A stretch of 5,477 nt of DNA, taken from positions 1 to 5,477 of the forward strand of contig JBCCCC010000187.1 in NCBI GenBank assembly GCA_039033695.1, given 5' to 3'. The position numbers and the translations under genes were made by a program. The notes under the pieces are model-generated. The model was not told where the DNA came from. It saw nothing but the letters and a program-made list of their open reading frames with translations, and did not search any database. Of this stretch, positions 1 to 5,477 are shown piece after piece. This DNA comes from CALBPI01 sp039033695 (GTDB lineage Bacteria; Pseudomonadota; Gammaproteobacteria; Steroidobacterales; Woeseiaceae). Each line of letters opens with the position of its first letter. Position 1 is the stretch's first letter.

Positions 1-12
1 ACCGTATACGGA

Positions 13-34
13 TTTGTTATAATGTTATAACAAA
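13..34. promoter_or_regulatory. AT-rich palindrome, candidate operator over a -10 hexamer
   Basis: Two perfectly complementary 10-bp arms, TTTGTTATAA (13-22) and TTATAACAAA (25-34), are separated by TG. A consensus TATAAT hexamer lies inside it at 18-23, at a suitable distance upstream of the CoA-transferase (predicted transcript start near 30, giving a leader of about 58 nt). The matching -35 box would fall outside the left edge. A dyad of this size over a -10 box is the usual form of a repressor operator for a dimeric helix-turn-helix regulator. The regulator family cannot be named from the site, and no regulator gene is in the window. A 15-bp part (19-33) recurs at 3939-3953 with one change, which strengthens the case. 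Confidence 0.55.
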
Positions 35-74
35 AGGCCACCGTGTAACAGGCGGCAGCAATGGGAGATTAAGC

Positions 75-92
75 GTGGTCAAACACGGATGA
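75..92 (+). other. Possible five-codon leader cistron coupled to the CoA-transferase
   Basis: GTG at 75 opens a short frame encoding MVKHG, and its TGA stop (90-92) overlaps the ATG (89-91) of the CoA-transferase as ATGA. A Shine-Dalgarno-like GGGAG at 63-67 lies 7 nt before this GTG. It is about 21 nt from the ATG at 89, too far to serve it directly. The arrangement would let ribosomes load on the mini-cistron and restart on the main gene. It is short enough to be a coincidence, so this is a weak call. Confidence 0.2.
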
Positions 93-1270
93 GCAACGAG
101 TCAATGCCGTTGCAAGGCCTGAAAGTCGTCGAGTTATCACACATGGTCATGGGTCCTTCAGTGGGGCTGATACTGGGCGATCTCGGCGCAGACGTGATCA
201 AGATCGAACCGCCCGGTGGTGACAAGACACGCCGACTGCGTGGTTCGGGTGCTGGTTACTTCACAATGTATAACCGCAATAAACGTAGCGTGTGCATCGA
301 CGTTAAGTCGGAGCGCGGGCTGGCACTTGTGCGCGAGTTAGTCAGCGATGCGGACATATTGGTTGAGAACTTTCGCTCGGGCACGATGGACCGTCTTGGC
401 TTGTCGTATGCAGCGTTGAGTGAGTTGAACCCGCGCTTGATCTACTGCTCGGCCCGCGGGTTCTTGTCCGGGCCTTACGAGCAACGTACTGCGCTCGACG
501 AGGTCGCGCAAATGATGGGCGGGTTGGCCTACATGACAGGGCCTCCGGGTCGCCCCCTGCGGGCCGGCGCATCAGTCATTGACGTCACAGGTGGTATGTT
601 CGCCGTCATTGCGGTGCTGGCGGCTGTGGAGCAGCGTCATCGCACGTCCCGGGGCCAGCATTTAACCAGTGCGTTGTATGAGACGACGGCGTTCCTCGTT
701 GGCCAGCATATGGCGCAGCTTGCCGTGACGGGCGAGGCGGCCAAACCAATGCCCGTGCGGATTTCAGCATGGGCGATCTACGACATTTTCGATACCGCCG
801 ACGCCGAGCAAGTCTTTGTCGCGGTGGTCAGCGATGGCCAGTGGCAGCAGTTCTGTACGCATTTTGAGTTGACGGAGTTCGCGGCCGATCGCTCGCTGGA
901 CGAGAATGCCGCGCGTGTCGCCCGGCGCGACGAGATATTGCCACGCGTTCGCGAGGTACTGGGCCGGATGGATAAAGCCCAGCTAATGGAACAGCTTGGC
1001 AAGGTCGGTTTGCCGTATGCCCCGGTTGCCAAGCCGGAGGATCTGTTTGACGACCCGCATTTGAATGCCCGCGGCGGCATGCTGGATGTCACCGTGCCTG
1101 GCGGCGATGCCACGCGTCTGCCCGCCTTGCCCGTGCAGTTCGGCAGCGACAGGCCCGGTAAGCGTTTGGATGTGCCGCGCGCGGGCGAGCACACGGATGC
1201 AGTACTAGCCGAGCTCGGCATCGATGCGGCGACCATCGCGAAGATGCGTGAGGCGGGGCTGATCAGCTAG
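89..1270 (+). CDS. Family III CoA-transferase (CaiB/BaiF type)
   Basis: This 393-residue protein is of normal length for the family III CoA-transferases, cytoplasmic enzymes that move CoA between acyl-CoA and a free carboxylic acid. The family fold is seen from the start: LKVVELSHMVMGPSVGLILGD (residues 11-31) and GADVIKIEPPGGD (33-45), followed by NRNKRSVCIDVKSERG (62-77), then DILVENFRSGTMDRLGL (89-105) and LIYCSARGF (117-125). The aspartate in SVIDVTGG (Asp165, codon 581-583) matches the catalytic Asp of formyl-CoA transferase (Asp169), which forms the aspartyl-CoA anhydride. The C-terminal part has the usual PYAPVAKPEDLFDDPHLNARG segment. The ATG at 89 lacks a close Shine-Dalgarno; ATG at 104 (MPLQGLKVVELS) is an alternative start and fits typical family N-termini. 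The substrate is not evident; racemase or lyase members of the same superfamily are less likely but not excluded. A palindromic candidate operator lies upstream. The 3' end converges on the yciI-like gene. Confidence 0.9.
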   Translation: MSNESMPLQGLKVVELSHMVMGPSVGLILGDLGADVIKIEPPGGDKTRRLRGSGAGYFTMYNRNKRSVCIDVKSERGLALVRELVSDADILVENFRSGTMDRLGLSYAALSELNPRLIYCSARGFLSGPYEQRTALDEVAQMMGGLAYMTGPPGRPLRAGASVIDVTGGMFAVIAVLAAVEQRHRTSRGQHLTSALYETTAFLVGQHMAQLAVTGEAAKPMPVRISAWAIYDIFDTADAEQVFVAVVSDGQWQQFCTHFELTEFAADRSLDENAARVARRDEILPRVREVLGRMDKAQLMEQLGKVGLPYAPVAKPEDLFDDPHLNARGGMLDVTVPGGDATRLPALPVQFGSDRPGKRLDVPRAGEHTDAVLAELGIDAATIAKMREAGLIS

Positions 1271-1301
1271 AAAGCGCGGCAAGGTGCGACCAAGCGCGAG
1301 A

Positions 1302-1703
1302 TCAAGAGACGTTTTCTACGGGTCTCGCTTCGTTTGCATAGGCGCGGATCTCGTCAGCTGATTCCCAGATGACGCCACCCATCCACTTGCCCGCCGATGC
1401 TGTGAACTCCTTGCGATCGATGCTGCCGTAAAGGCCACACTGAAAGTAGGGGTCGCCACTGACGATAGCTTCGGCTTCGTTCTCGTCGGCTGCGGCCACC
1501 AGAAAAAAACTGCCGGCAAGTTTCTGCTCGCCGACCGCTCGTACCGGACCACAGATCAGGTACTGCTCGCAATGCTTCTCGACATACTCAAGGTGTGCAT
1601 CCAGGTGCTCCGCACGCTCGGCGTCGGTACCCGGCGCATCGGTTGCGGTGATCATGAACACACGCTTGCCGAGTCGCGGCACAGTAGGTGCAAATTTGGC
1701 CAT
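1302..1703 (-). CDS. YciI-like (YCII domain) protein
   Basis: A 133-residue cytoplasmic protein with the ferredoxin-like YCII fold. Visible family features are RVFMITATDAPG (residues 14-25), then RAEHLDAHLEYVEKH (30-44) carrying the conserved His33 and His37. These are followed by LICGPVR (49-55), SFFLVAAADENEAEAIVSGDPYFQCGLY split over 65-92 with Asp84 in the DP motif, and a C-terminal IWES segment. The His/Asp pair resembles the putative active site of YCII proteins, for which only scattered enzymatic roles are known (for example dehalogenase-like domains). The exact reaction here is unknown. The start is supported by GGAG (complement of 1712-1715) 8 nt before the ATG. It is the last gene of the leftward cluster, 27 nt after the NnrU-like gene, so it is probably co-transcribed. 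Its 3' end lies 31 bp from the CoA-transferase stop, and no convincing terminator hairpin is seen in that gap. Confidence 0.85.
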   Translation of the reverse strand: MAKFAPTVPRLGKRVFMITATDAPGTDAERAEHLDAHLEYVEKHCEQYLICGPVRAVGEQKLAGSFFLVAAADENEAEAIVSGDPYFQCGLYGSIDRKEFTASAGKWMGGVIWESADEIRAYANEARPVENVS

Positions 1704-1730
1704 GATGAGGTCTCCGTGTGGGGTGCTGGC

Positions 1731-2303
1731 CTAGCCAAATGGTGCTACGCCGAACAGGGCTCGGTGCAAATGTAACGCAAACACGACGTAAAGGCCCAGC
1801 CCGCCGACAACGGCGATGACATCGTTCAGCTTGGTTTCTGGTGCGGAGAGGGTCGAGCGATTGGCACGCCTTTTTAGTGAGATTCGGTCAATAACGGCCC
1901 AGGCGAGGAACGAGCCAAACAGAATGACGTCGGCCAGCATGCCGTTTGCGAGCAAGTGTGACAGTGCCCATATTTTTGTGGCCACTAGCATCGGGTGCTT
2001 CAGTGCCTTCTTGATCTTGCCGGGCAGATAGGCAGCGAGCAGGAGTACGAATACCGGCAGCATTAGCAATGCGACCAGGTGTTTCGTCCAGACTGGCGGC
2101 AGATAGAGCACAACGGGATCAAGTCGCGCAGCGGCGTAGCCTCTGATGATGAGATAGAGGCCGACGATCGCGACAATGCTGTAAACCGCGCGCCACCCAA
2201 GCGGCCCAAGCTTCGCTGCCAGCGCATCGCGCTGGTCGTTAGCAACGATCGAGATCGAATGCATCCCGAGAAAAATAATCAGTCCGATGATTAGCGTTGT
2301 CAT
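1731..2303 (-). CDS. NnrU-family integral membrane protein
   Basis: A 190-residue hydrophobic protein with about five to six membrane segments (roughly residues 3-20, 38-55, 73-92, 113-137 and 161-183). NnrU family signatures are clear: GLIIFLGMHS (7-16), LYLPPVWTKHLVALLMLPVF (66-85), GKIKKALKHPMLVATKIWA (95-113), SHLLANGMLADVILFGSFLAW (115-135) and DRISLKRR (139-146). Conserved histidines are His15, His75, His103 and His116. NnrU was named from denitrification gene clusters, and the family is related to the plant and cyanobacterial 15-cis-zeta-carotene isomerase, a haem-binding membrane enzyme. In bacteria the function is largely undefined. No denitrification or carotenoid genes are nearby, so neither role is implied. 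The start is supported by AAGGG (complement of 2312-2316) 8 nt before the ATG. It lies 27 nt after the TPR/oxygenase gene and 27 nt before the yciI-like gene. Confidence 0.88.
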   Translation of the reverse strand: MTTLIIGLIIFLGMHSISIVANDQRDALAAKLGPLGWRAVYSIVAIVGLYLIIRGYAAARLDPVVLYLPPVWTKHLVALLMLPVFVLLLAAYLPGKIKKALKHPMLVATKIWALSHLLANGMLADVILFGSFLAWAVIDRISLKRRANRSTLSAPETKLNDVIAVVGGLGLYVVFALHLHRALFGVAPFG

Positions 2304-2330
2304 GCAGATTGCCCTTGTTAAATCGTAAGT

Positions 2331-3824
2331 TCAGCCATTGCCACGGTGGCCGTACAACAGCGTGATATTGTACCGGCGCCCTTCAAAACAATCGGCAAAG
2401 TGTATGTCATCGCTTTGATGAAACAGGTTAGCGTTGAAAATAACAATACGGTTTGACCGATGGGGTATTCGGATTGGCGTATGGATTTCGTCGCCAAGGT
2501 AGCGGTGCATCGCTTCTGTGTCGTTATTGAACTTGCCGAAGTCCCAGTCCAGCGGTGCTTCCTTTCGATACACAAGTAATCCGCCTTGGTCCGGGCGCAG
2601 GTTGTACTCGTCACCGGTGATCCAAAAGTTACAGTTAACCGCAGCGGCGTCTGCGTGCATGCCGATGCCATTGAGGCGAGGTCCATACTTGTACGCCCAG
2701 GCTTGCGAAAGTGGGTGTTGTGAGAAAATGTCCGGCAATGCCGCGCGCAGTCCGTCGGCAATCCCAAGTGTCAGCGCGCTGGCGAAGCCGTCAGTCAGGT
2801 AGGCGCCGAGATAATTGCGGCGCAGGTCATACCAGATGGTTGCCTGTTGGCAAAACGCGCGCATCGCTTGCAGCGCTTCGTCCGCCAGAAAGTCATCGAT
2901 CACGACGACCTGCGGACTGCTGTCGAAATAGGTGCGTTGCAGTGCCTGCACGTCAAGCTCAGGGTTGATCAACGGCCCATTAGGCAGCGTGATGTCGGGC
3001 ACATGAATCGGGCGGTTATGGCATTGGTTCAGCAATTGCCAATGCGGTTCCCTGCGATGGCGGGGGTGCTGGCGGCGAAATGCATGGTCGTCGTCGGGCT
3101 CATCGTCACAGTCGATAATGGCCTTTGCCAATGCCGCAATCAGCGGGTCGGCCGCCTCACTGATCAGGTTATTCGCCCGCAAATGACACAGTTGTTCGTG
3201 GTCCATACGCAGCTTGAAGCGCGAGGTCATGGATTCGGCCTCTGGTAGCGCTGGCAGGTGGTCAGCATTGACTAGCACATGGGCACTGCCGCGTCGCAAA
3301 CGATGTGCCGCCTGGCTGTGCGCCAGCGCGGCGGTTGTCTGTCCGTCGGCGAGCTCGAGCACGACCAGGTTGCCCAGCGCCTCGAGATTGCGCTCGTTTA
3401 ATTGCCAGGCGCGCCAGTAGGCGGCGCGCGCATCGTCAAATCGCCCGGCCTTTTCGCACAATACACCCAGATTGAAATGGACGCGGTCATTGTCCGGCTG
3501 GACTGACGCGGCCCGTTGCTTGCAGTCAATGGCTTCGTCCAATCGACCACTGGCGTGAAAGCACTCGGACAAGATCGTCAAACACTCGAATCCGTCCGGT
3601 TTGAGGGTGCGGCCCCGCCAGGCATAGCGCTCGGCGATCTCGGTCTGGCCCGACGACATGGCCAGTTGGGCGATACCTGCTGTCGCCACGTAATTGTCAG
3701 GATCCAGCCGCAGTGCGTGTTGCATGACCTGCATCGCCTGCTCATGTCTGCCACTACGTTGCAAGTTGGTCGCACGCGTCACCATTTCCATGGCTGCCGC
3801 CTGCCTGTCTTGTTGGCTGGACAT
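2331..3824 (-). CDS. TPR-repeat protein with C-terminal 2OG-Fe(II) oxygenase-like domain
   Basis: With the ATG at 3824 this is a 497-residue protein beginning MSSQQDRQAA. The N-terminal third (about residues 15-180) is a run of tetratricopeptide repeats, with units such as LQRSGRHEQAMQVMQHALRLDP and FNLGVLCEKAGRFDDARAAY, a protein-binding scaffold. A charged, His/Asp-rich linker (about 238-275) follows. The C-terminal part (about 300-497) has the double-stranded beta-helix oxygenase pattern: GIGMHADAAAVN gives the HxD pair (His390, Asp392; codons at 2655-2657 and 2649-2651). NANLFHQSDDIHF gives the distal histidine (His469; 2418-2420), and EGRRYNITLLYG supplies an arginine suited to bind 2-oxoglutarate. 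A hydroxylase of protein or small-molecule substrates is inferred; no substrate is indicated. No signal peptide is seen. The frame is also open to a GTG at 3920 (529 residues), but those 32 extra residues look non-conserved and the region overlaps likely promoter DNA. Neither start has a good Shine-Dalgarno. First gene of the leftward cluster, divergent from the receptor. Confidence 0.82.
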   Translation of the reverse strand: MSSQQDRQAAAMEMVTRATNLQRSGRHEQAMQVMQHALRLDPDNYVATAGIAQLAMSSGQTEIAERYAWRGRTLKPDGFECLTILSECFHASGRLDEAIDCKQRAASVQPDNDRVHFNLGVLCEKAGRFDDARAAYWRAWQLNERNLEALGNLVVLELADGQTTAALAHSQAAHRLRRGSAHVLVNADHLPALPEAESMTSRFKLRMDHEQLCHLRANNLISEAADPLIAALAKAIIDCDDEPDDDHAFRRQHPRHRREPHWQLLNQCHNRPIHVPDITLPNGPLINPELDVQALQRTYFDSSPQVVVIDDFLADEALQAMRAFCQQATIWYDLRRNYLGAYLTDGFASALTLGIADGLRAALPDIFSQHPLSQAWAYKYGPRLNGIGMHADAAAVNCNFWITGDEYNLRPDQGGLLVYRKEAPLDWDFGKFNNDTEAMHRYLGDEIHTPIRIPHRSNRIVIFNANLFHQSDDIHFADCFEGRRYNITLLYGHRGNG

Positions 3825-3841
3825 CACACAATTATGCCAGA

Positions 3842-3861
3842 GCGGCCACATGTAGGGCCGC
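3842..3861 (-). other. GC-rich hairpin in the leader of the TPR/oxygenase gene
   Basis: GCGGCC (3842-3847) and GGCCGC (3856-3861) form a perfect 6-bp stem with an 8-nt loop. On the leftward transcript the stem ends 17 nt before the preferred ATG (3822-3824), where a ribosome would bind. No T-run follows, so it is not an intrinsic terminator. It could modulate translation, or be chance in GC-rich DNA. Confidence 0.25.
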
Positions 3862-3927
3862 GCATCGCGTTTACGGCCGCTACGGTGTCGCGCCGACTGT
3901 TGGAAACATGCAACACTCACAAAAAAT

Positions 3928-3977
3928 TGGCAATGATCATAATGTTATAGCAATATATCAAATGTGATATTTTCACG
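3928..3977. promoter_or_regulatory. Divergent promoter region with second copy of the operator-like motif
   Basis: This AT-rich stretch lies between the leftward TPR/oxygenase operon and the rightward receptor, and is much richer in A+T than the flanking genes. ATAATGTTATAGCAA (3939-3953) repeats the sequence at 19-33 with a single A-to-G change. Here the dyad is imperfect: the right half is kept and the left half has diverged. CATAAT (3938-3943) is a -10-like hexamer in the same relative place as TATAAT in the first copy, but no good -35 box is seen at the right spacing. A second dyad, GTGA-N5-TCAC, lies at 3964-3976. The exact transcript starts cannot be fixed by eye. Confidence 0.45.
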
Positions 3978-4018
3978 ACGCGTGTGAGATGTGCGCGGTA
4001 TTCAGAACAATTCAAGAC

Positions 4019-4023
4019 GAGGG
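4019..4023 (+). promoter_or_regulatory. Shine-Dalgarno site of the TonB-dependent receptor
   Basis: GAGGG lies 8 nt before the ATG at 4032. It fixes that codon as the start, in agreement with the signal peptide that begins there. Confidence 0.7.
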
Positions 4024-4031
4024 CTCCCGAT

Positions 4032-5477
4032 ATGACCTGTTCGTTAACCTATACAAGAGCGACCCAGCTGGCCGGCATTGGCCTGGCTGCTCTGCTTGCG
4101 TTACCTACCACCGCCAGCGCCCAGCTGGAAGAGATTGTAGTCACAGCCGAGCGACGCGAAGCATCGTTGCAGGATGTGCCACTGGCGGTCAGTGCCTATA
4201 ACGAGGAGTTACTGGAGCAGTTCCAGATTCAGGAAGCGCTGGATCTGATCAATGTCGTGCCAAACCTGTTTGGTGGCAACAACACCGGGCTCGGCACAGC
4301 CAATATGTACTATATTCGCGGCCAAGGTAACGATGAGTCTATTGCGACGTTTGACCCGCCGGTTGGCACCTATATTGATGGCATCTATGTGTCGCGCCAG
4401 AATGCTAACAACTTCGCATTGTTTGACGTTGACCGCATCGAAGTGCTCCGTGGCCCACAGGGTACGCTGTTCGGCCGCAACACAACCGGCGGTGCGGTGA
4501 ACCTGATTTTGCGTAAGCCGGGCGAGGAGCAGGGTGGCTTTGGTGAAGTTCAGGTGGGCCGCTTCAACGAGTTGATGTTCCGCGGCACGTTGGATTTGCC
4601 GATTTCCGATAGCGTGCTTACGAAGTTCTCGGCCTTCTATGTCGACAATGACGGCTGGTTGGAGAACCGCAACCCGGCTGTTGGCGGCGACTTCAACGGC
4701 AAGGAAGCCATCGGTCTGCGCGGCGATATCCGAGTGATCGGCGGCAACGACGTGGTCTGGGATTTCTCTATTGACTACATTGACGATTCTGAAGCCAACG
4801 TTCTTGGTGCCATTGACGGCGATGATCGTGTTTCTCTGTCTGCAGTGCCGCTTGGCTTGCCTGACACTGCGCTGAACCTGGTCGGTGGATTTGCGCCAGT
4901 AACGATCGTTCCAAAGGCGGACTACGGCAATGAGACTGAAGGGCTGAACCTGACGTCGAGGCTTGGCTTCCCGTTCGCGGGTGGCAGCGCGGACTTTATC
5001 GTCGGCTACCGTGACCTCGAACAGAATTTCCTGCTCAACTTCCCTAACCCGGACAGTGATGATTTCTTCGTGATCGACAATATTGGTGAACATGATCAGG
5101 TCACCGCGGAGCTCAAATGGACTGGTGAATTCGCCGACGGAAACATCGATTTCGTGGGTGGGGTCTTCCTGCTCGACGAAAACAACACGACTGACTTTGC
5201 CGACTACCTGAATGGTGGCGCTTTGGTGTTGGCTGACCGTGTGTTGGAAAACGGCACGGAGAGTTGGGCGGTTTATGGTCAAGCTGACATCGGTATCGGT
5301 GAACGCGGCACGCTGACGATTGGTGCGCGTTACACGGACGAGACCAAGGACATTTCGGCCAGCGACAATCTGCCGACGCAGCTGATTACCAATGCGATTC
5401 TGACCAGCGCGGGAATCCCGTTGGAGCAGGACGAGTCAATCGTGACGCCACGTATTGCGTATGCGCATGATTTCAGT
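4032..5477 (+). CDS. TonB-dependent outer-membrane receptor, N-terminal part (cut by window edge)
   Basis: The frame is open for 482 codons from ATG 4032 to the right edge with no stop; full receptors of this type are usually 700-800 residues or more, so roughly 60% is present. Residues 1-30 are a signal peptide (hydrophobic core GIGLAALLALP, cleavage likely after TASA). LEEIVVTAERR (32-42) holds the TonB box directly after it, so there is no N-terminal signalling (STN) domain and no FecIR-type surface signalling is expected from this protein. The plug follows: SLQDVPLAVSAY (45-56), IRGQG (95-99), PVGTYIDGIYVSR (110-122), and RGPQGTLFGRNTTGG (140-154), a strong plug motif. From about residue 160 the alternating strands of the beta-barrel begin. 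Such receptors import siderophores, vitamins, glycans or other large molecules using TonB-ExbBD energy; this plug type is abundant in marine and sphingomonad-like bacteria and the ligand cannot be read from it. It is divergent from the TPR/oxygenase operon and preceded by the shared operator-like motif. Confidence 0.93.
   Translation, partial: MTCSLTYTRATQLAGIGLAALLALPTTASAQLEEIVVTAERREASLQDVPLAVSAYNEELLEQFQIQEALDLINVVPNLFGGNNTGLGTANMYYIRGQGNDESIATFDPPVGTYIDGIYVSRQNANNFALFDVDRIEVLRGPQGTLFGRNTTGGAVNLILRKPGEEQGGFGEVQVGRFNELMFRGTLDLPISDSVLTKFSAFYVDNDGWLENRNPAVGGDFNGKEAIGLRGDIRVIGGNDVVWDFSIDYIDDSEANVLGAIDGDDRVSLSAVPLGLPDTALNLVGGFAPVTIVPKADYGNETEGLNLTSRLGFPFAGGSADFIVGYRDLEQNFLLNFPNPDSDDFFVIDNIGEHDQVTAELKWTGEFADGNIDFVGGVFLLDENNTTDFADYLNGGALVLADRVLENGTESWAVYGQADIGIGERGTLTIGARYTDETKDISASDNLPTQLITNAILTSAGIPLEQDESIVTPRIAYAHDFS

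Noticed and set aside
41..88. Inverted CCGTGT (41-46) and ACACGG (83-88), and CGTG/CACG (74-87), in the CoA-transferase leader
   Set aside because: The stems are only 4-6 bp, one with a 36-nt loop; too weak to call a riboswitch or attenuator.
778..1236. Leftward 152-codon frame inside the CoA-transferase
   Set aside because: It is a Ser/Arg/Pro-rich composition typical of an antisense shadow of a GC-rich gene, and the sense strand is a complete conserved enzyme.
1271..1315. Possible bidirectional terminator between the convergent CoA-transferase and yciI-like genes
   Set aside because: Only short dyads are present (GCGC at 1274 and 1294; GAGAC/GTCTC around 1306-1325), with no stable stem followed by a T-run on either strand.
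2847..3248. Rightward 133-codon frame inside the TPR/oxygenase gene
   Set aside because: It is antisense to the linker and the start of the oxygenase domain, with no motif or ribosome site.
3516..3950. Rightward 144-codon frame across the 5' end of the TPR/oxygenase gene
   Set aside because: It is antisense to well-supported TPR repeats, has no domain signature or ribosome site, and ends in the AT-rich promoter region.
4209..5282. Long leftward open frame (357 codons) opposite the receptor gene
   Set aside because: It is the antisense of a clear TonB-dependent receptor with signal peptide, TonB box and plug motifs. Its translation shows no recognisable domain and its openness follows from the receptor's codon bias.
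1..5477. CRISPR array, insertion sequence, tRNA or defence system
   Set aside because: No spaced direct repeats, transposase motifs, terminal repeats, tRNA-like folds or known defence-gene motifs were found on either strand by reading.

Overview
The window reads as part of a Gram-negative chromosome with moderately high GC. It is most likely a marine or environmental Gammaproteobacterium, with an Alphaproteobacterium as the alternative. This rests on gene content (an outer-membrane TonB-dependent receptor, an NnrU-family membrane protein, a family III CoA-transferase, a TPR/2-oxoglutarate oxygenase) and on codon use. No rRNA, tRNA, mobile element or CRISPR array was seen, and the taxonomic guess is inference only.

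Layout, left to right. Positions 1-88 are a promoter/leader region with a near-perfect AT-rich palindrome over a consensus TATAAT hexamer. A complete rightward family III (CaiB/BaiF) CoA-transferase follows (89-1270). It converges, across a 31-bp gap, on a leftward three-gene cluster. In transcription order this cluster is a TPR plus 2OG-Fe(II) oxygenase-like protein (3824 to 2331), an NnrU-family membrane protein (2303 to 1731) and a YciI-like protein (1703 to 1302). Both gaps inside the cluster are 27 nt, so it is probably one operon. A divergent intergenic region (about 3825-4031) separates it from a rightward TonB-dependent receptor that starts at 4032 and runs off the right edge (482 codons seen, no stop).

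The most interesting signal is regulatory. The 15-mer ATAATGTTATARCAA occurs upstream of the CoA-transferase (19-33) and again in the divergent region before the receptor (3939-3953), with one difference. In both places it overlaps a -10-like hexamer. This suggests that one regulator controls the CoA-transferase, the receptor and perhaps the TPR/oxygenase operon. A plausible reading is an uptake and catabolism regulon: the receptor imports a substrate, the CoA-transferase activates an acid to its thioester, and the oxygenase acts on a substrate or peptide. The substrate cannot be told from this sequence. No clearly novel system can be demonstrated here; the shared operator and the TPR/oxygenase-receptor pairing are the leads to follow.
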